NCBI GenBank assembly: GCA_050999155.1
Contig: JBPCPM010000014.1
Coordinates: 1-19,477, forward strand
Direction of reading: 5' to 3'
Length of the DNA stretch: 19,477 nucleotides
DNA from: JBPCPM01 sp050999155
GTDB lineage: Bacteria; Actinomycetota; Thermoleophilia; Solirubrobacterales; 70-9
Position numbers and translations under genes: made by a program. Below, piece after piece: positions 5,157-12,718 of the stretch. The stretch's first letter is position 1. Each line of letters opens with the position of its first letter. The notes beneath the pieces were generated by a model. It did no database searches and was not told the DNA's origin. It saw only the letters and a program-made list of their open reading frames with translations.

Positions 5157-6374
5157 TCATGGCGAGGTCGGCTTTCGGGGGTCGCGGCGCTGGGACGCCG
5201 CCCGGTGCAGAGCCGTGTGGACTGTCTCTGCCGCGTGGCGGCTGTCGAGCTGCGCGACGGCCGCCTTGGCCACGGTCGCGATCGCGCGTCGGCGGCTCGC
5301 GTCGCCCAGCAGGTCGCTCAGGGCGACCGCCAGGGCGGCGATGTCGCCCGGGGGGACCCAGCGGGCGCCGTCGGGGCCCAGGACCTCGCGCAGCGCCGGC
5401 AGATCGCTGAGCACCGACGGGGTGCCCAGCGCGGCAGCCTCCAGCGGCGGGAACCCGAAGCCCTCCAGCAACGAGGGCAGTACCAGCAGCCGCGCTCCGG
5501 CGTACAGGCGCCACAGCTCGGCTTCGGGCACCCGACCCAGCAGGCGTACTCCGGGACCCGCCAGGTCCCCCGACAAGCGCCCCTGGCCTACCACGGCCAG
5601 CTGCGCGAGTTCGCCCCGCGCCCCGGCCCCGTACGCGGCCTCGCCATGCGCCTGCCCACCCGCCGCGACACCGCGCTCCTGGCACACCGTTCCCCAGGCG
5701 CGGGTGAGCACCTCCAGGCCCTTGCGGGGCTCGAGGGCTCCGACGAACAGCACGTAGGGGCCTGCCAGGCCGTGGCGGGCCGTGGTCTCGGCGATCTCCT
5801 CGTCCGACGGACGGGACGGCGCCGCGAGCCCGGGGCGCACGACGGTGACCACCTCAGGGGCAATCTGCCAGCGCTCGGCGACCTCCGCGGCCGTGGCGTC
5901 GCTGACGGCCAGCACCGCCGCGGCGCCGCGGGCCAGCTCCCGGGGCCGCGCGGCCCGCTGCCACACGCGCTCGTAGGCGGTGAAGTCCCCCGGCCGCTGC
6001 TCGAAGGACAGGTCGTGGACGGTCAGGACGTAGGGAACGCCCGCCGAGAGCGCCACCGGGGCCGGAGCGGGCAGCCAGGCGACATCAGGCCTCTCTGGCA
6101 GCATGCGGTCCATACGCCCCCGCCCCACAGCCTGCGCGCCGTAGGCCAGCTGCGAGGGCAACCGCCGGCGATGCCAGTGCACCGAGGGCCCGGTGACCGG
6201 CGGTGCCCCGTCGGCCGTGCCGCGGGCGGCCGTCACCAGATGCCACTCGTCCTCGGGATGGCCGTCCACCAGCCCCTGCAGGACGCCGAGGGCGTGGCGG
6301 GAGATCCCCCGGGCCTGGCGCAGCGTCGAGCCGGCCGGTGCGTCGAGGCTGCGGGCATCGACGGCGACCCTCAC
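5157..6374 (-). CDS. Glycosyltransferase family 4 (GT-B), mannosyltransferase-like
   Basis: The 405-residue product is a GT-B enzyme. The N-terminal half contains the VRVAVDARSL first strand, YVLTVHDLSFEQRP and AVLAVSDATAAEVAERW; the C-terminal half contains VLFVGALEPRKGLEVL, the donor-binding start of GT4 enzymes, and EGFGFPPLE (E304 and E312), the E-x7-E motif that holds the nucleotide sugar. The loop after RKGLEVL carries an unusually long Ala/Gly-rich insert near residue 235-255. The GTG at 6374 starts the conserved strand; upstream frame sequence overlaps the preceding gene. The gap to the upstream hydrolase-like gene is 28 nt, so the two form an operon. Soluble or membrane-peripheral action in assembly of a surface polysaccharide or glycolipid is likely; donor and acceptor are unknown. 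Confidence 0.85.
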   Translation of the reverse strand: MRVAVDARSLDAPAGSTLRQARGISRHALGVLQGLVDGHPEDEWHLVTAARGTADGAPPVTGPSVHWHRRRLPSQLAYGAQAVGRGRMDRMLPERPDVAWLPAPAPVALSAGVPYVLTVHDLSFEQRPGDFTAYERVWQRAARPRELARGAAAVLAVSDATAAEVAERWQIAPEVVTVVRPGLAAPSRPSDEEIAETTARHGLAGPYVLFVGALEPRKGLEVLTRAWGTVCQERGVAAGGQAHGEAAYGAGARGELAQLAVVGQGRLSGDLAGPGVRLLGRVPEAELWRLYAGARLLVLPSLLEGFGFPPLEAAALGTPSVLSDLPALREVLGPDGARWVPPGDIAALAVALSDLLGDASRRRAIATVAKAAVAQLDSRHAAETVHTALHRAASQRRDPRKPTSP

Positions 6375-6402
6375 CGGGCCACCGCCGGGGGACGGCGCCG
6401 CG

Positions 6403-7596
6403 TCAGCGGCGGCAGGAGGTGACGCTCGAACCCTTGCTGCGACATCCCTCGAGGCGCAGTGCCTCGCGGCCGAACGCCGCCAGGGCCGGCTTGGATCGCA
6501 CGGGGCCGTCGGGCGGATCGCTGCGCAGGCCGGAGTAGTCGAAATTCGAGACCGGGTCGGAGTCGGTGCGCATCCACGTGGCCCAGTACACAGAGTCGAT
6601 GCCGAGGCTGCGCCGCCGGCTCGCAAACCGCCGCAGGACCGCGCGAGCGCGCCCGGCCTGGCCCCGTTCCGAGACCTCGATCCCGAACGAGCTCGAGGCG
6701 GGGATCTTGCCCTTCGCCGATGTCCAGGTCGTCTCGGTGACGAAGATCTTCTTGCGCCGATCGCCGTTGCTGTCCATCACCCGACGGGTCAGGCGCACGA
6801 TCTTCTCGGCGTTGGCCAGTCGTCTGGAGAACGGATGCACCGCCACCGCGTCGAAGTAGCGCCGGCCACCGGCCTTGTAGATCGCGCGCAGGTGGATCCA
6901 GCTGGTGTCCGGGAGCCCGGCGAGCACGATGGTGGCGTGGCTGCTGCCGCGGCTCAGGTAGCGGTTGGCCGACCGCAGAAGGCGCACGAACTCCTTCGCG
7001 AACGGCTGGTCCTGCCAGTAGTTGGTGAGGCTCGGCTCATTCCACACCTGCCACTCGCGGATCTTGTGGCGAGGCAGCGTGGGGTTCTCGCGCCAGAAGC
7101 TGCCGTAGGTGCCGTAGCGGCGAGACAGGGCGTAGAGGAACCGGCCGTAGGTGTTCGGATCGGCGGGGCGGCTCACGAACACCCCGCCCGGGGCGGCCGC
7201 CCAGCCGGGTGCCTCGGCGACAACCGGCAACACGGCGAGCCGCCGGCGGACCGCTTCGGCGACGATGATGTCGGTCTCGGAGAAGTCGGTCGGCACGCCC
7301 TTGACCACCGTGTAGCGGGACCGCTCGTCGGTCGGAACGTCGTCGAGTGTCGCGTAGGGCTGCATGTCCTTCCAGCGGAAGGCGACCCGGATCGTCTCGA
7401 CCCCGTTGCGCACCATCAGCCCGGTCTCTGACCGCCAGCGCGACCGGCTGATGGGCGAGTCGGTCATCGGCCCGTCGACCGTGACACCGACGAAGCCGCG
7501 AGGCACGCGAGCATCGGCCGCCGGAACCGCGCTGCCCAACAGCAGGCACATGAGGGCCAGCAGGGCCGTCGCGGCACCGACGGTCAGCCGAGGCAA
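6403..7596 (-). CDS. Exported clan-A glycoside-hydrolase-like protein
   Basis: The product of about 397 residues has an N-terminal signal peptide (hydrophobic residues about 6-24, probable cleavage after AADA near 29) followed by a TIM-barrel glycoside hydrolase domain. EWQVWNEPSL places a glutamate at 187 in the NEP motif (acid/base on strand 4), and IFVTETTWTS places Glu288 as the strand-7 nucleophile; AVAVHPF lies between them. This 100-residue spacing is normal for GH-A families such as GH5, GH39 and relatives; the exact family cannot be settled by eye. It heads an operon with the GT4 gene. Start choice is uncertain: TTG at 7596 gives a proper signal peptide with basic n-region, whereas the ATG at 7551 would cut into the hydrophobic core. 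A role in trimming or modifying a secreted glycan made by the adjacent transferases is inference. Confidence 0.75.
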   Translation of the reverse strand: MPRLTVGAATALLALMCLLLGSAVPAADARVPRGFVGVTVDGPMTDSPISRSRWRSETGLMVRNGVETIRVAFRWKDMQPYATLDDVPTDERSRYTVVKGVPTDFSETDIIVAEAVRRRLAVLPVVAEAPGWAAAPGGVFVSRPADPNTYGRFLYALSRRYGTYGSFWRENPTLPRHKIREWQVWNEPSLTNYWQDQPFAKEFVRLLRSANRYLSRGSSHATIVLAGLPDTSWIHLRAIYKAGGRRYFDAVAVHPFSRRLANAEKIVRLTRRVMDSNGDRRKKIFVTETTWTSAKGKIPASSSFGIEVSERGQAGRARAVLRRFASRRRSLGIDSVYWATWMRTDSDPVSNFDYSGLRSDPPDGPVRSKPALAAFGREALRLEGCRSKGSSVTSCRR

Positions 7597-7625
7597 ACGG
7601 CTCAGGGCCGGACCGGGGCGATACC

Positions 7626-7631
7626 TACAAT
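7626..7631 (+). promoter_or_regulatory. -10 element of the second GT4 gene (leaderless geometry)
   Basis: TACAAT ends 7 nt before GTG 7639. It is the best -10 match of the leaderless group. The divergent hydrolase gene must have its own promoter in the same 42-bp gap, possibly using the overlapping minus-strand TAGGTA (7622-7627). Confidence 0.55.
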
Positions 7632-7638
7632 CGACCTT

Positions 7639-8817
7639 GTGTCCACGTCCGCGCAACCCCTTCGGCCGACCCGCACGACCGCCCTGGTCCACGACTTCCT
7701 GCTGGACGTGCGCGGTGCCGAGCGCGTGTTCGCCGAGCTGTGCCGCATGTGGCCGCACGCCGACGTGTTCACGGCCGTCTACGACGAGAAGGGAACGGAG
7801 GGGCGCTGGGCTCATCGGACTATCAACACCACCTTCCTCCAACGGTTGCGGGCGACGTCGAGGTCATTTCGCTCGCTGCTGCCCCTCTATCCCTTCGCCA
7901 TCGAGCGTCTGGACCTCCGCGAATACGAGCTGGTGGTCTCGAGCTCCAGCGCCTGGGCCCACGGAGTGCTCACCGAACCGGGGTCGGTCCACGTCTGTTA
8001 CTGCCACAACCCCTTCCGCTACGCATGGAACGAACGGGAGGCGACGCTCGCCGCACGCAGCCCCCTCATGCGCCCCGCCCTGGCCGGGGTGTTCAGCCGC
8101 TGGCGCCAGTGGGACTGGATCGCCGCCCAGCGGGTGGACCTCTACGTGGCCAACTCCGAGGTCACCCGCCAGCGGATCGCCACGTACTTCAACCGCGAAT
8201 CGGTCGTGGTGCATCCGCCCGTCGACGTGACCCGTTTCGCGGCTGGGCCCGGCGGCGAGCACTACCTCGTCCTGTCGGAGCTGATGAGCCACAAGCGCAT
8301 CGACGTCGCGGTCGAGGCGTTCACACGGCTCGGGCTGCCGCTCGTCGTCGTCGGCGACGGCCCGGCCCTGCCCCGCCTGCGCAGGATGGCCGGGCCGACG
8401 ATCAGCTTCACCGGCCGCCTGGGCGACCGCGAGGTGACAGAGATGATCGAGGGCTGCCGGGCGCTGGTCGTCCCCGGCACCGAGGAGTTCGGGATCGCCG
8501 CAGTGGAGGCCATGGCCGCCGGGCGGCCGGTGGTGGGTCACGACGCAGGCGGCCTGCGCGAGACGGTCGTCGAAGGTGTGACCGGCACCCTGTTTTCGCC
8601 CAGCGACGCCGCCGGGCTCACCGCGGCCGTCGAGCGTCTCGAATCGATGGCGATCGACCCGGCGGACTGCCGCTCCCGGGCCGAGGAGTTCGGGATCGAC
8701 CGCTTCGAGGACCGGATGCGAGCGACCGTCGACACGGCCCTGGAGGCGGAACGGGTCGCAGGCGACCCCGACGCCCGTCCAAACCGGGCCCGCGGGCTGG
8801 GGCGCCCGATCCTCTAG
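7639..8817 (+). CDS. Glycosyltransferase family 4 (GT-B), WbaZ-like
   Basis: The 392-residue product begins with a short polar tail and then TTALVHDFLLDVRGAERVFAELCRMWP, the typical first helix and GGAE-like loop (here RGAER) of GT4 mannosyltransferases of the WbaZ/WbdB group. SVHVCYCHNPFRYAW is a strongly characteristic segment of that subgroup. The C-terminal domain has YLVLSELMSHKRIDVAVEAF, VVVGDGPALPRL and EEFGIAAVE (E282 and E290, E-x7-E). GTG 7639 lies 7 nt after a -10 element and no ribosome binding site is visible. It is divergent from the hydrolase/GT4 operon, so the three genes probably serve one surface-glycan pathway. Donor sugar (GDP-mannose likely by family resemblance) is not proved by sequence. 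Confidence 0.87.
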   Translation: MSTSAQPLRPTRTTALVHDFLLDVRGAERVFAELCRMWPHADVFTAVYDEKGTEGRWAHRTINTTFLQRLRATSRSFRSLLPLYPFAIERLDLREYELVVSSSSAWAHGVLTEPGSVHVCYCHNPFRYAWNEREATLAARSPLMRPALAGVFSRWRQWDWIAAQRVDLYVANSEVTRQRIATYFNRESVVVHPPVDVTRFAAGPGGEHYLVLSELMSHKRIDVAVEAFTRLGLPLVVVGDGPALPRLRRMAGPTISFTGRLGDREVTEMIEGCRALVVPGTEEFGIAAVEAMAAGRPVVGHDAGGLRETVVEGVTGTLFSPSDAAGLTAAVERLESMAIDPADCRSRAEEFGIDRFEDRMRATVDTALEAERVAGDPDARPNRARGLGRPIL

Positions 8818-8824
8818 TCCCGGG

Positions 8825-8851
8825 TTGACGCAGGGGCGGGCTGGCTAGAAT
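8825..8851 (+). promoter_or_regulatory. Promoter of the cation/proton antiporter gene
   Basis: TTGACG (8825-8830) and TAGAAT (8846-8851) are separated by 15 bp, slightly shorter than the usual 16-18. The predicted transcript starts near 8859, about 12 nt before the TTG start. This is the only promoter in the window with a recognisable -35. Confidence 0.55.
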
Positions 8852-8870
8852 CGCCGTCGGGATCGCCGCC

Positions 8871-10724
8871 TTGCTGACTTCCTCGTTCACCCAGCTTCAC
8901 GCGCTGCTGCCGATCGCCGCCGTCGCGTCGCAGGACGAGGTGCTGATCAAGGTCACCCTCGTCGTCGGCGTGGCCAGCGGCGCCCAGGTCCTGGCCGCGT
9001 ACTTCCGGTTGCCGTCGATCGTGGTGCTGCTGGCCGCCGGCCTCACAATCGGCCCCTTCACCGGCCTGGTCAACCCCGACCAGCTGCTCGGGGACCTGCT
9101 GTTTCCGTTCGTGACGCTCGCCGTCGGGATCATCCTCTTCGAGGGCGGGCTGCTGCTGAACTTTCGCGAGCTGCGGGGGGGGTCGGCGACGACGGTGGTA
9201 CCACGGCTGCTGATCGTCGGGGTCCTCGTCACCTGGATCGGCGGCGCCGTCGCGGCGCGGCTGATCCTCGGCGTCGAGCGCGAGATCGCCGCCCTGCTGT
9301 CGGCCATCCTTGTCGTGTCGGGGCCGACGGTGGTCCTGCCCCTGATGCGCTTCATCCGCCCCCAGGGCGAGGTGACCTCGATCCTGAAGTTCGAGGGGAT
9401 CTTCAACGACCCGATCGGCGCCGTGCTCGCGGTGTTCGTCTTCGAGGCCATCATCGAGGGCCAGGGCGCGCCCACCGTCGGCCAGGCGGCAGGCGGCATC
9501 GGCATCAGCGCCGTCGTCGGCACCGGGATCGGGCTGGCCGCGGCGGGGGTCCTCTACGCGCTGCTGCGGGGGTTCTGGCTCCCGGTCACCCTCCACGCCG
9601 GCACCGTGATCGCCGTGGTGGCTGCGGCGGTCACCAGCTCCGACCTGTTGCGCGCGGAGTCCGGGCTGTTCGCGGCCGTCGTGATGGGCGTGGTGCTGGC
9701 CAACCAGCAGTCGGTTCCCGTCAAGAAGATCGCCGAGTTCAAGGAGACGCTCGGCGTGGTGCTCACGTCGCTGCTGTTCGTCGTGCTCTCGGCCCGGATC
9801 GAGCTCGGGGACCTCAGCAGCGTCCTCGGAGCGCGGGAAGCCCTGTTCGTCGTCGTGCTGATCCTGCTCATCCGCCCGCTGGCGGTGCTGTTCTCGACCT
9901 TGGGCTCGAGCACCTCGTGGGCCGAGCGCGGCTTTCTCGCCTGGATGCATCCCCGCGGCATCGTCGCCGCCGCCGTGTCCTCGCTGTTCGGACTGCGCCT
10001 CGCCGAGGAGGGTGTTGCCGGAGCCGAGATTCTCGCGCCCGTCACCTTCCTCGTGATCTTCGTCACGGCCGCCGTCTACGGGCTGACCGGCGGCCCCATG
10101 GCCAAGCGGCTGAAGATCGCGGCCGACAACCCCCAGGGAGTCCTGATCGTGGGCGGCGCCCGCGTGGGCCGGCAGCTCGGCCTTGCGCTCAAGCGCCTTG
10201 ATTTCGACGTGGTGGTGGCCAGCTCGATCCCAGCCGAGCAGATGGCGCTGGAACGCGCCGGCCTCGAGGTGTACGACGGCAACGTCCTGCACGAACACGA
10301 AAACGAGGACCTCGACCTGACCCGTCTGGCCCGGGCGCTGATCATCAGCGACTCCGATGAGTGGAACTGCCTCGCCGCGACCCAGCTGATGGAGACCTTC
10401 GGCCGCCACGCCGTGTGGCAGATCGCCACCGCGGAGGAGGAGGGCCCGACCGAGGCGGAGGCCCGCGGGCGGCCGATGTTCGGCGAGGGCGTGACCTACG
10501 ACTTGCTCGAGCGCAAGCTCGTCCAGGGCGAGAGGACGAAGCTGGTCAAGCTCTCGGAGGACCAGGCCGAGGAGCTACGCGAGGAAGACGATCACGACGT
10601 CCTCCCCCTGTTCTTGCGCAGCCTCGAGGGCGAGCTGATGGTCGTCACCGGCGACGAGTTCGACGACTACGAGCAGGGCGAGCGGATGATCACCCTTACC
10701 GCCGAGCCGGTACCGACCGTCTGA
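8871..10724 (+). CDS. CPA1-type Na+(K+)/H+ antiporter fused to a TrkA-N (RCK) domain
   Basis: The 617-residue product has about twelve hydrophobic segments in residues 1-405 and a cytoplasmic C terminus. FEGGLLLNFRELRG (90-103), SGPTVVLPL (150-158) and FEGIFNDPIGAVLAVFVFE (174-192) with the Asn179-Asp180 pair mark the ion-binding core of electroneutral CPA1 exchangers; HPRGIVAAAV (360-369) is the conserved late helix seen in NhaP2-like proteins. PQGVLIVGGARVGRQLGLALKR (421-442) opens a Rossmann fold of the TrkA-N/RCK type, followed by YDGNV and SDSDEWNCLAAT, which suggests gating by NAD(H) or another nucleotide. The last 90 residues are acidic. It likely exports Na+ or K+ in exchange for protons for pH and osmotic control. 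The TTG at 8871 has a weak GGGA upstream; neither neighbour is functionally linked. Confidence 0.88.
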   Translation: MLTSSFTQLHALLPIAAVASQDEVLIKVTLVVGVASGAQVLAAYFRLPSIVVLLAAGLTIGPFTGLVNPDQLLGDLLFPFVTLAVGIILFEGGLLLNFRELRGGSATTVVPRLLIVGVLVTWIGGAVAARLILGVEREIAALLSAILVVSGPTVVLPLMRFIRPQGEVTSILKFEGIFNDPIGAVLAVFVFEAIIEGQGAPTVGQAAGGIGISAVVGTGIGLAAAGVLYALLRGFWLPVTLHAGTVIAVVAAAVTSSDLLRAESGLFAAVVMGVVLANQQSVPVKKIAEFKETLGVVLTSLLFVVLSARIELGDLSSVLGAREALFVVVLILLIRPLAVLFSTLGSSTSWAERGFLAWMHPRGIVAAAVSSLFGLRLAEEGVAGAEILAPVTFLVIFVTAAVYGLTGGPMAKRLKIAADNPQGVLIVGGARVGRQLGLALKRLDFDVVVASSIPAEQMALERAGLEVYDGNVLHEHENEDLDLTRLARALIISDSDEWNCLAATQLMETFGRHAVWQIATAEEEGPTEAEARGRPMFGEGVTYDLLERKLVQGERTKLVKLSEDQAEELREEDDHDVLPLFLRSLEGELMVVTGDEFDDYEQGERMITLTAEPVPTV

Positions 10725-10744
10725 GTTGCGGGGGGTCGCTGCGC

Positions 10745-10750
10745 TACTGT
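10745..10750 (+). promoter_or_regulatory. -10 element of the LPRTG protein gene (leaderless geometry)
   Basis: TACTGT ends 7 nt before ATG 10758. No ribosome binding site separates them. Confidence 0.5.
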
Positions 10751-10757
10751 GCCCGCC

Positions 10758-11183
10758 ATGCGTCGATTGATGACTTTCGCGATCCTGCTCGTCTTGGCCG
10801 TGCCCGCCGCGGCCGGAGCCCAGTCGGCCGGGGACGACCAGTATTCCGATCCGTTCGCCGGCCAGGCGCCCCAGCGCTCGGCGCCCGCACCCAGCACGCC
10901 TTCCAGCCCGGCGCCGGCGCGCCGGGCGCCGGCCCCCTCCGCGGGATCGGCCGGGTCGACCGCCCAGGCTCCATCCACAGCCGCGGCTCCCTCGTCGGCC
11001 CGGGGCGCATCGCAGGCTGCGCCGGGCGGCGAGCAGCTCCCGCGCACGGGTCTCGACGTCGGCTGGTTCCTGCTCACGGGCGCGCTGCTGCTCGGCGCCG
11101 GAGCGATGGGGGTCCGGTGTGCCCGCGGCCGGGAGCCGTGGGGCCCCGAAGTCGCTCAGCGGGCCTTTCGCCGGATCACGTAG
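10758..11183 (+). CDS. LPRTG-type cell-surface protein, Pro/Ala/Ser-rich
   Basis: The 141-residue product has a signal peptide (MRRLMTFAILLVLAVPAAAGAQ, cleavage likely after AGA at about 21), then a low-complexity extracellular stretch rich in Pro, Ala and Ser (30-90). LPRTG at 94-98 is followed by a hydrophobic segment (101-119) and a basic patch (RCARGR, 120-125), the three-part sorting signal recognised by sortases. The tail after the basic patch is about 16 residues longer than usual and ends AFRRIT, so simple membrane anchoring is an alternative to cell-wall attachment. The body is too short and repetitive to hold an enzyme; a stalk or spacer function is plausible. Its last 28 bases overlap the 3' end of ftsB on the other strand. 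No sortase gene is in the window. Confidence 0.72.
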   Translation: MRRLMTFAILLVLAVPAAAGAQSAGDDQYSDPFAGQAPQRSAPAPSTPSSPAPARRAPAPSAGSAGSTAQAPSTAAAPSSARGASQAAPGGEQLPRTGLDVGWFLLTGALLLGAGAMGVRCARGREPWGPEVAQRAFRRIT

Positions 11184-11641
11184 GCGCGCTCGCCTTCCTT
11201 GACCAGGCCCGCCTCGCGGGCAACGCGCTCGAGGCCCGCATCGGTCTCCAGCGCCTTCAGCTCACGCTTGACGGCCAGGTTCTCCCCGCGGACCCGCTCG
11301 AGCTCGGCCGCCTCGCGCTTGGAGCCCTGCCAGTGCTCGACGAAGTTCGCCAGGGGGCGTACGTACATGGACGCGACAACGGCCAGGGCCACCAGGAACG
11401 CCACGCGCCCTACGCGATCCCAGCGGACCTGCGAGAACGCCGCCCCGCGGGCGACCGGGCGCGGGCTGATCGTGGGGCCGGAACGCATCGTCTCCGAACC
11501 TTCGACCTCCGGTTCGGAGTCCCTGCCCTCCGAGGGGTCGCCTGCAGGGTCCGCAATGGGTATCCCAGGCGGCTCGACCGTCTCGCCGGAAACGGCTGGC
11601 GCGGACACCGCAACCGACTCTAGACGCCGCACCTGTCGCAT
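11156..11641 (-). CDS. ftsB: Septum formation initiator, FtsB/DivIC family
   Basis: The product of up to 161 residues has a disordered acidic/proline-rich N terminus (1-70), one membrane helix (about 78-94), a short coiled coil (105-132, KREAAELERVRGENLAVKRELKALE) and the C-terminal DAGLERVAREAGLVKEGE segment diagnostic of FtsB/DivIC. These bitopic proteins join FtsL and FtsQ in the divisome and activate septal peptidoglycan synthesis. Mycobacterial FtsB also has a long cytoplasmic N terminus and is also encoded next to enolase. The ATG at 11641 lies 7 nt after a TAGCAC hexamer, fitting the leaderless pattern. An ATG at 11488, with GGAG only 3 nt before it, would give a 110-residue protein. 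It is divergent from the exported peptidase gene. Confidence 0.85.
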   Translation of the reverse strand: MRQVRRLESVAVSAPAVSGETVEPPGIPIADPAGDPSEGRDSEPEVEGSETMRSGPTISPRPVARGAAFSQVRWDRVGRVAFLVALAVVASMYVRPLANFVEHWQGSKREAAELERVRGENLAVKRELKALETDAGLERVAREAGLVKEGERAYVIRRKAR

Positions 11642-11648
11642 CCGTCAC

Positions 11649-11654
11649 GTGCTA
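11649..11654 (-). promoter_or_regulatory. Possible -10 element of ftsB (leaderless geometry)
   Basis: Minus-strand TAGCAC ends 7 nt before ATG 11641. It lacks the final T of the consensus, so it is the weakest member of the group. Confidence 0.35.
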
Positions 11655-11710
11655 CAGCCCCGGCACCGTCGCGCCGACTACCCGGTCCGGGGCCTGTCCC
11701 CCCCCTTGCG

Positions 11711-12706
11711 ATGCCCGCAAAATCGACACGCCCCCCCGGATCTCTCGGCCGCGCCCTGCGTGCGCTCGCCGCGACCGCCTTCGCGGTTGCCTTCTGCCTG
11801 GTCGTCGTGTCCACCGGCCTCGCGGCCTACCCCGACAGCTTCGAGCGGGTCCGCTCCAATCCGGCCGACGCGCTGGCCGAACGTGCAATCGACGAGCGCT
11901 CGTACGACCGGGCGAGCCGCTGCCTGCAGTCCCCCCGTGCCGGCATGGTCGCCTTCCAGCGGTGGCTGGAACGCAACGCGGGCGGCAGCTCGTGGGGGAT
12001 CATGCGCTGCGAGGACCTCGGCTCGGGCTCCAAGAGCCTGCACTCCGAGGGCCGGGCGCTGGACTGGCACCTCGACGCGTCGAACCCGCGGCACAAGCGT
12101 GAAGCGATCCGGGTCATCTCGATGCTCCTTGCCCCCGACGCCCTGGGCAACGAGCACGCGCTGGCCCGCCGTATGGGCATCCAGGAGATCATCTACGACT
12201 GCAAGGCCTGGTTCAGCCACGACGACTCGATGCACAACTACTCGGTCTGTTACTCGGACTCCGGCAAGCGCCGCAGGTCGTTCAACCGCACCGCCGCCCA
12301 TCAGGACCACATCCACTTCGGCATGAACCGCGCCGGCGCGGCCAAGCGCACGTCCTTCTGGACGCGCTCGCTGCCGCCCCGGGTGATCCCGACCTCCGAG
12401 ATCGGCAGCGCCTCGACGCGCGCCACCCTGTCACGTCGCAGCGGCCGGATGTCGGTCCGTCTGCGCTGCGATCAGCCCGGGCCCTGTGCCGGCTGGGTGC
12501 GCCTGGCCGTACGGACCCGCGGCAAGACCGTGACCATCGGCCGCGCCCACTTCGCCTTCGTCCAGCACGGGACCGAGCACCACGCCGCCTCGACCCGCCT
12601 CTCCCCGCGCGGCCTCGAGCGCCTCGGCCGCAAGTCGCGAATCCGCATCGAGCCCGAGCCTGGCGCCACAGGCGACGCGCTGACGATGCGCCTGCGCCAC
12701 CGCTAG
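11711..12706 (+). CDS. Exported LAS/M15-like zinc peptidase (D-Ala-D-Ala peptidase fold)
   Basis: The 331-residue product has a signal peptide or anchor (hydrophobic 18-39) and a domain with the LAS (lysostaphin / D-Ala-D-Ala metallopeptidase) zinc signature. SLHSEGRALDWHLD (109-122) gives His111 and Asp118 of the SxHxxGxAxD motif, and HQDHIHFGM (197-205) gives the closing H-x-H (His200, His202). Four cysteines (71, 100, 164, 180) could form disulphides. The C-terminal 115 residues are a beta-rich, Arg-rich region that may bind wall polymers. Actinobacterial and actinophage proteins with this fold are thought to cut peptidoglycan peptides; substrate here is unproven. The location between ftsB and eno suits a cell-wall role. 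ATG 11711 has no ribosome binding site and follows a run of eight C residues. Confidence 0.75.
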   Translation: MPAKSTRPPGSLGRALRALAATAFAVAFCLVVVSTGLAAYPDSFERVRSNPADALAERAIDERSYDRASRCLQSPRAGMVAFQRWLERNAGGSSWGIMRCEDLGSGSKSLHSEGRALDWHLDASNPRHKREAIRVISMLLAPDALGNEHALARRMGIQEIIYDCKAWFSHDDSMHNYSVCYSDSGKRRRSFNRTAAHQDHIHFGMNRAGAAKRTSFWTRSLPPRVIPTSEIGSASTRATLSRRSGRMSVRLRCDQPGPCAGWVRLAVRTRGKTVTIGRAHFAFVQHGTEHHAASTRLSPRGLERLGRKSRIRIEPEPGATGDALTMRLRHR

Positions 12707-12718
12707 GCCACGCCAGCC

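Noticed and set aside
8814..10409. A 531-codon minus-strand open frame opposite the antiporter
   Set aside because: Rich in Gln, His, Asp and Gly as expected for the complement of a hydrophobic membrane-protein gene; no domain or start signal.
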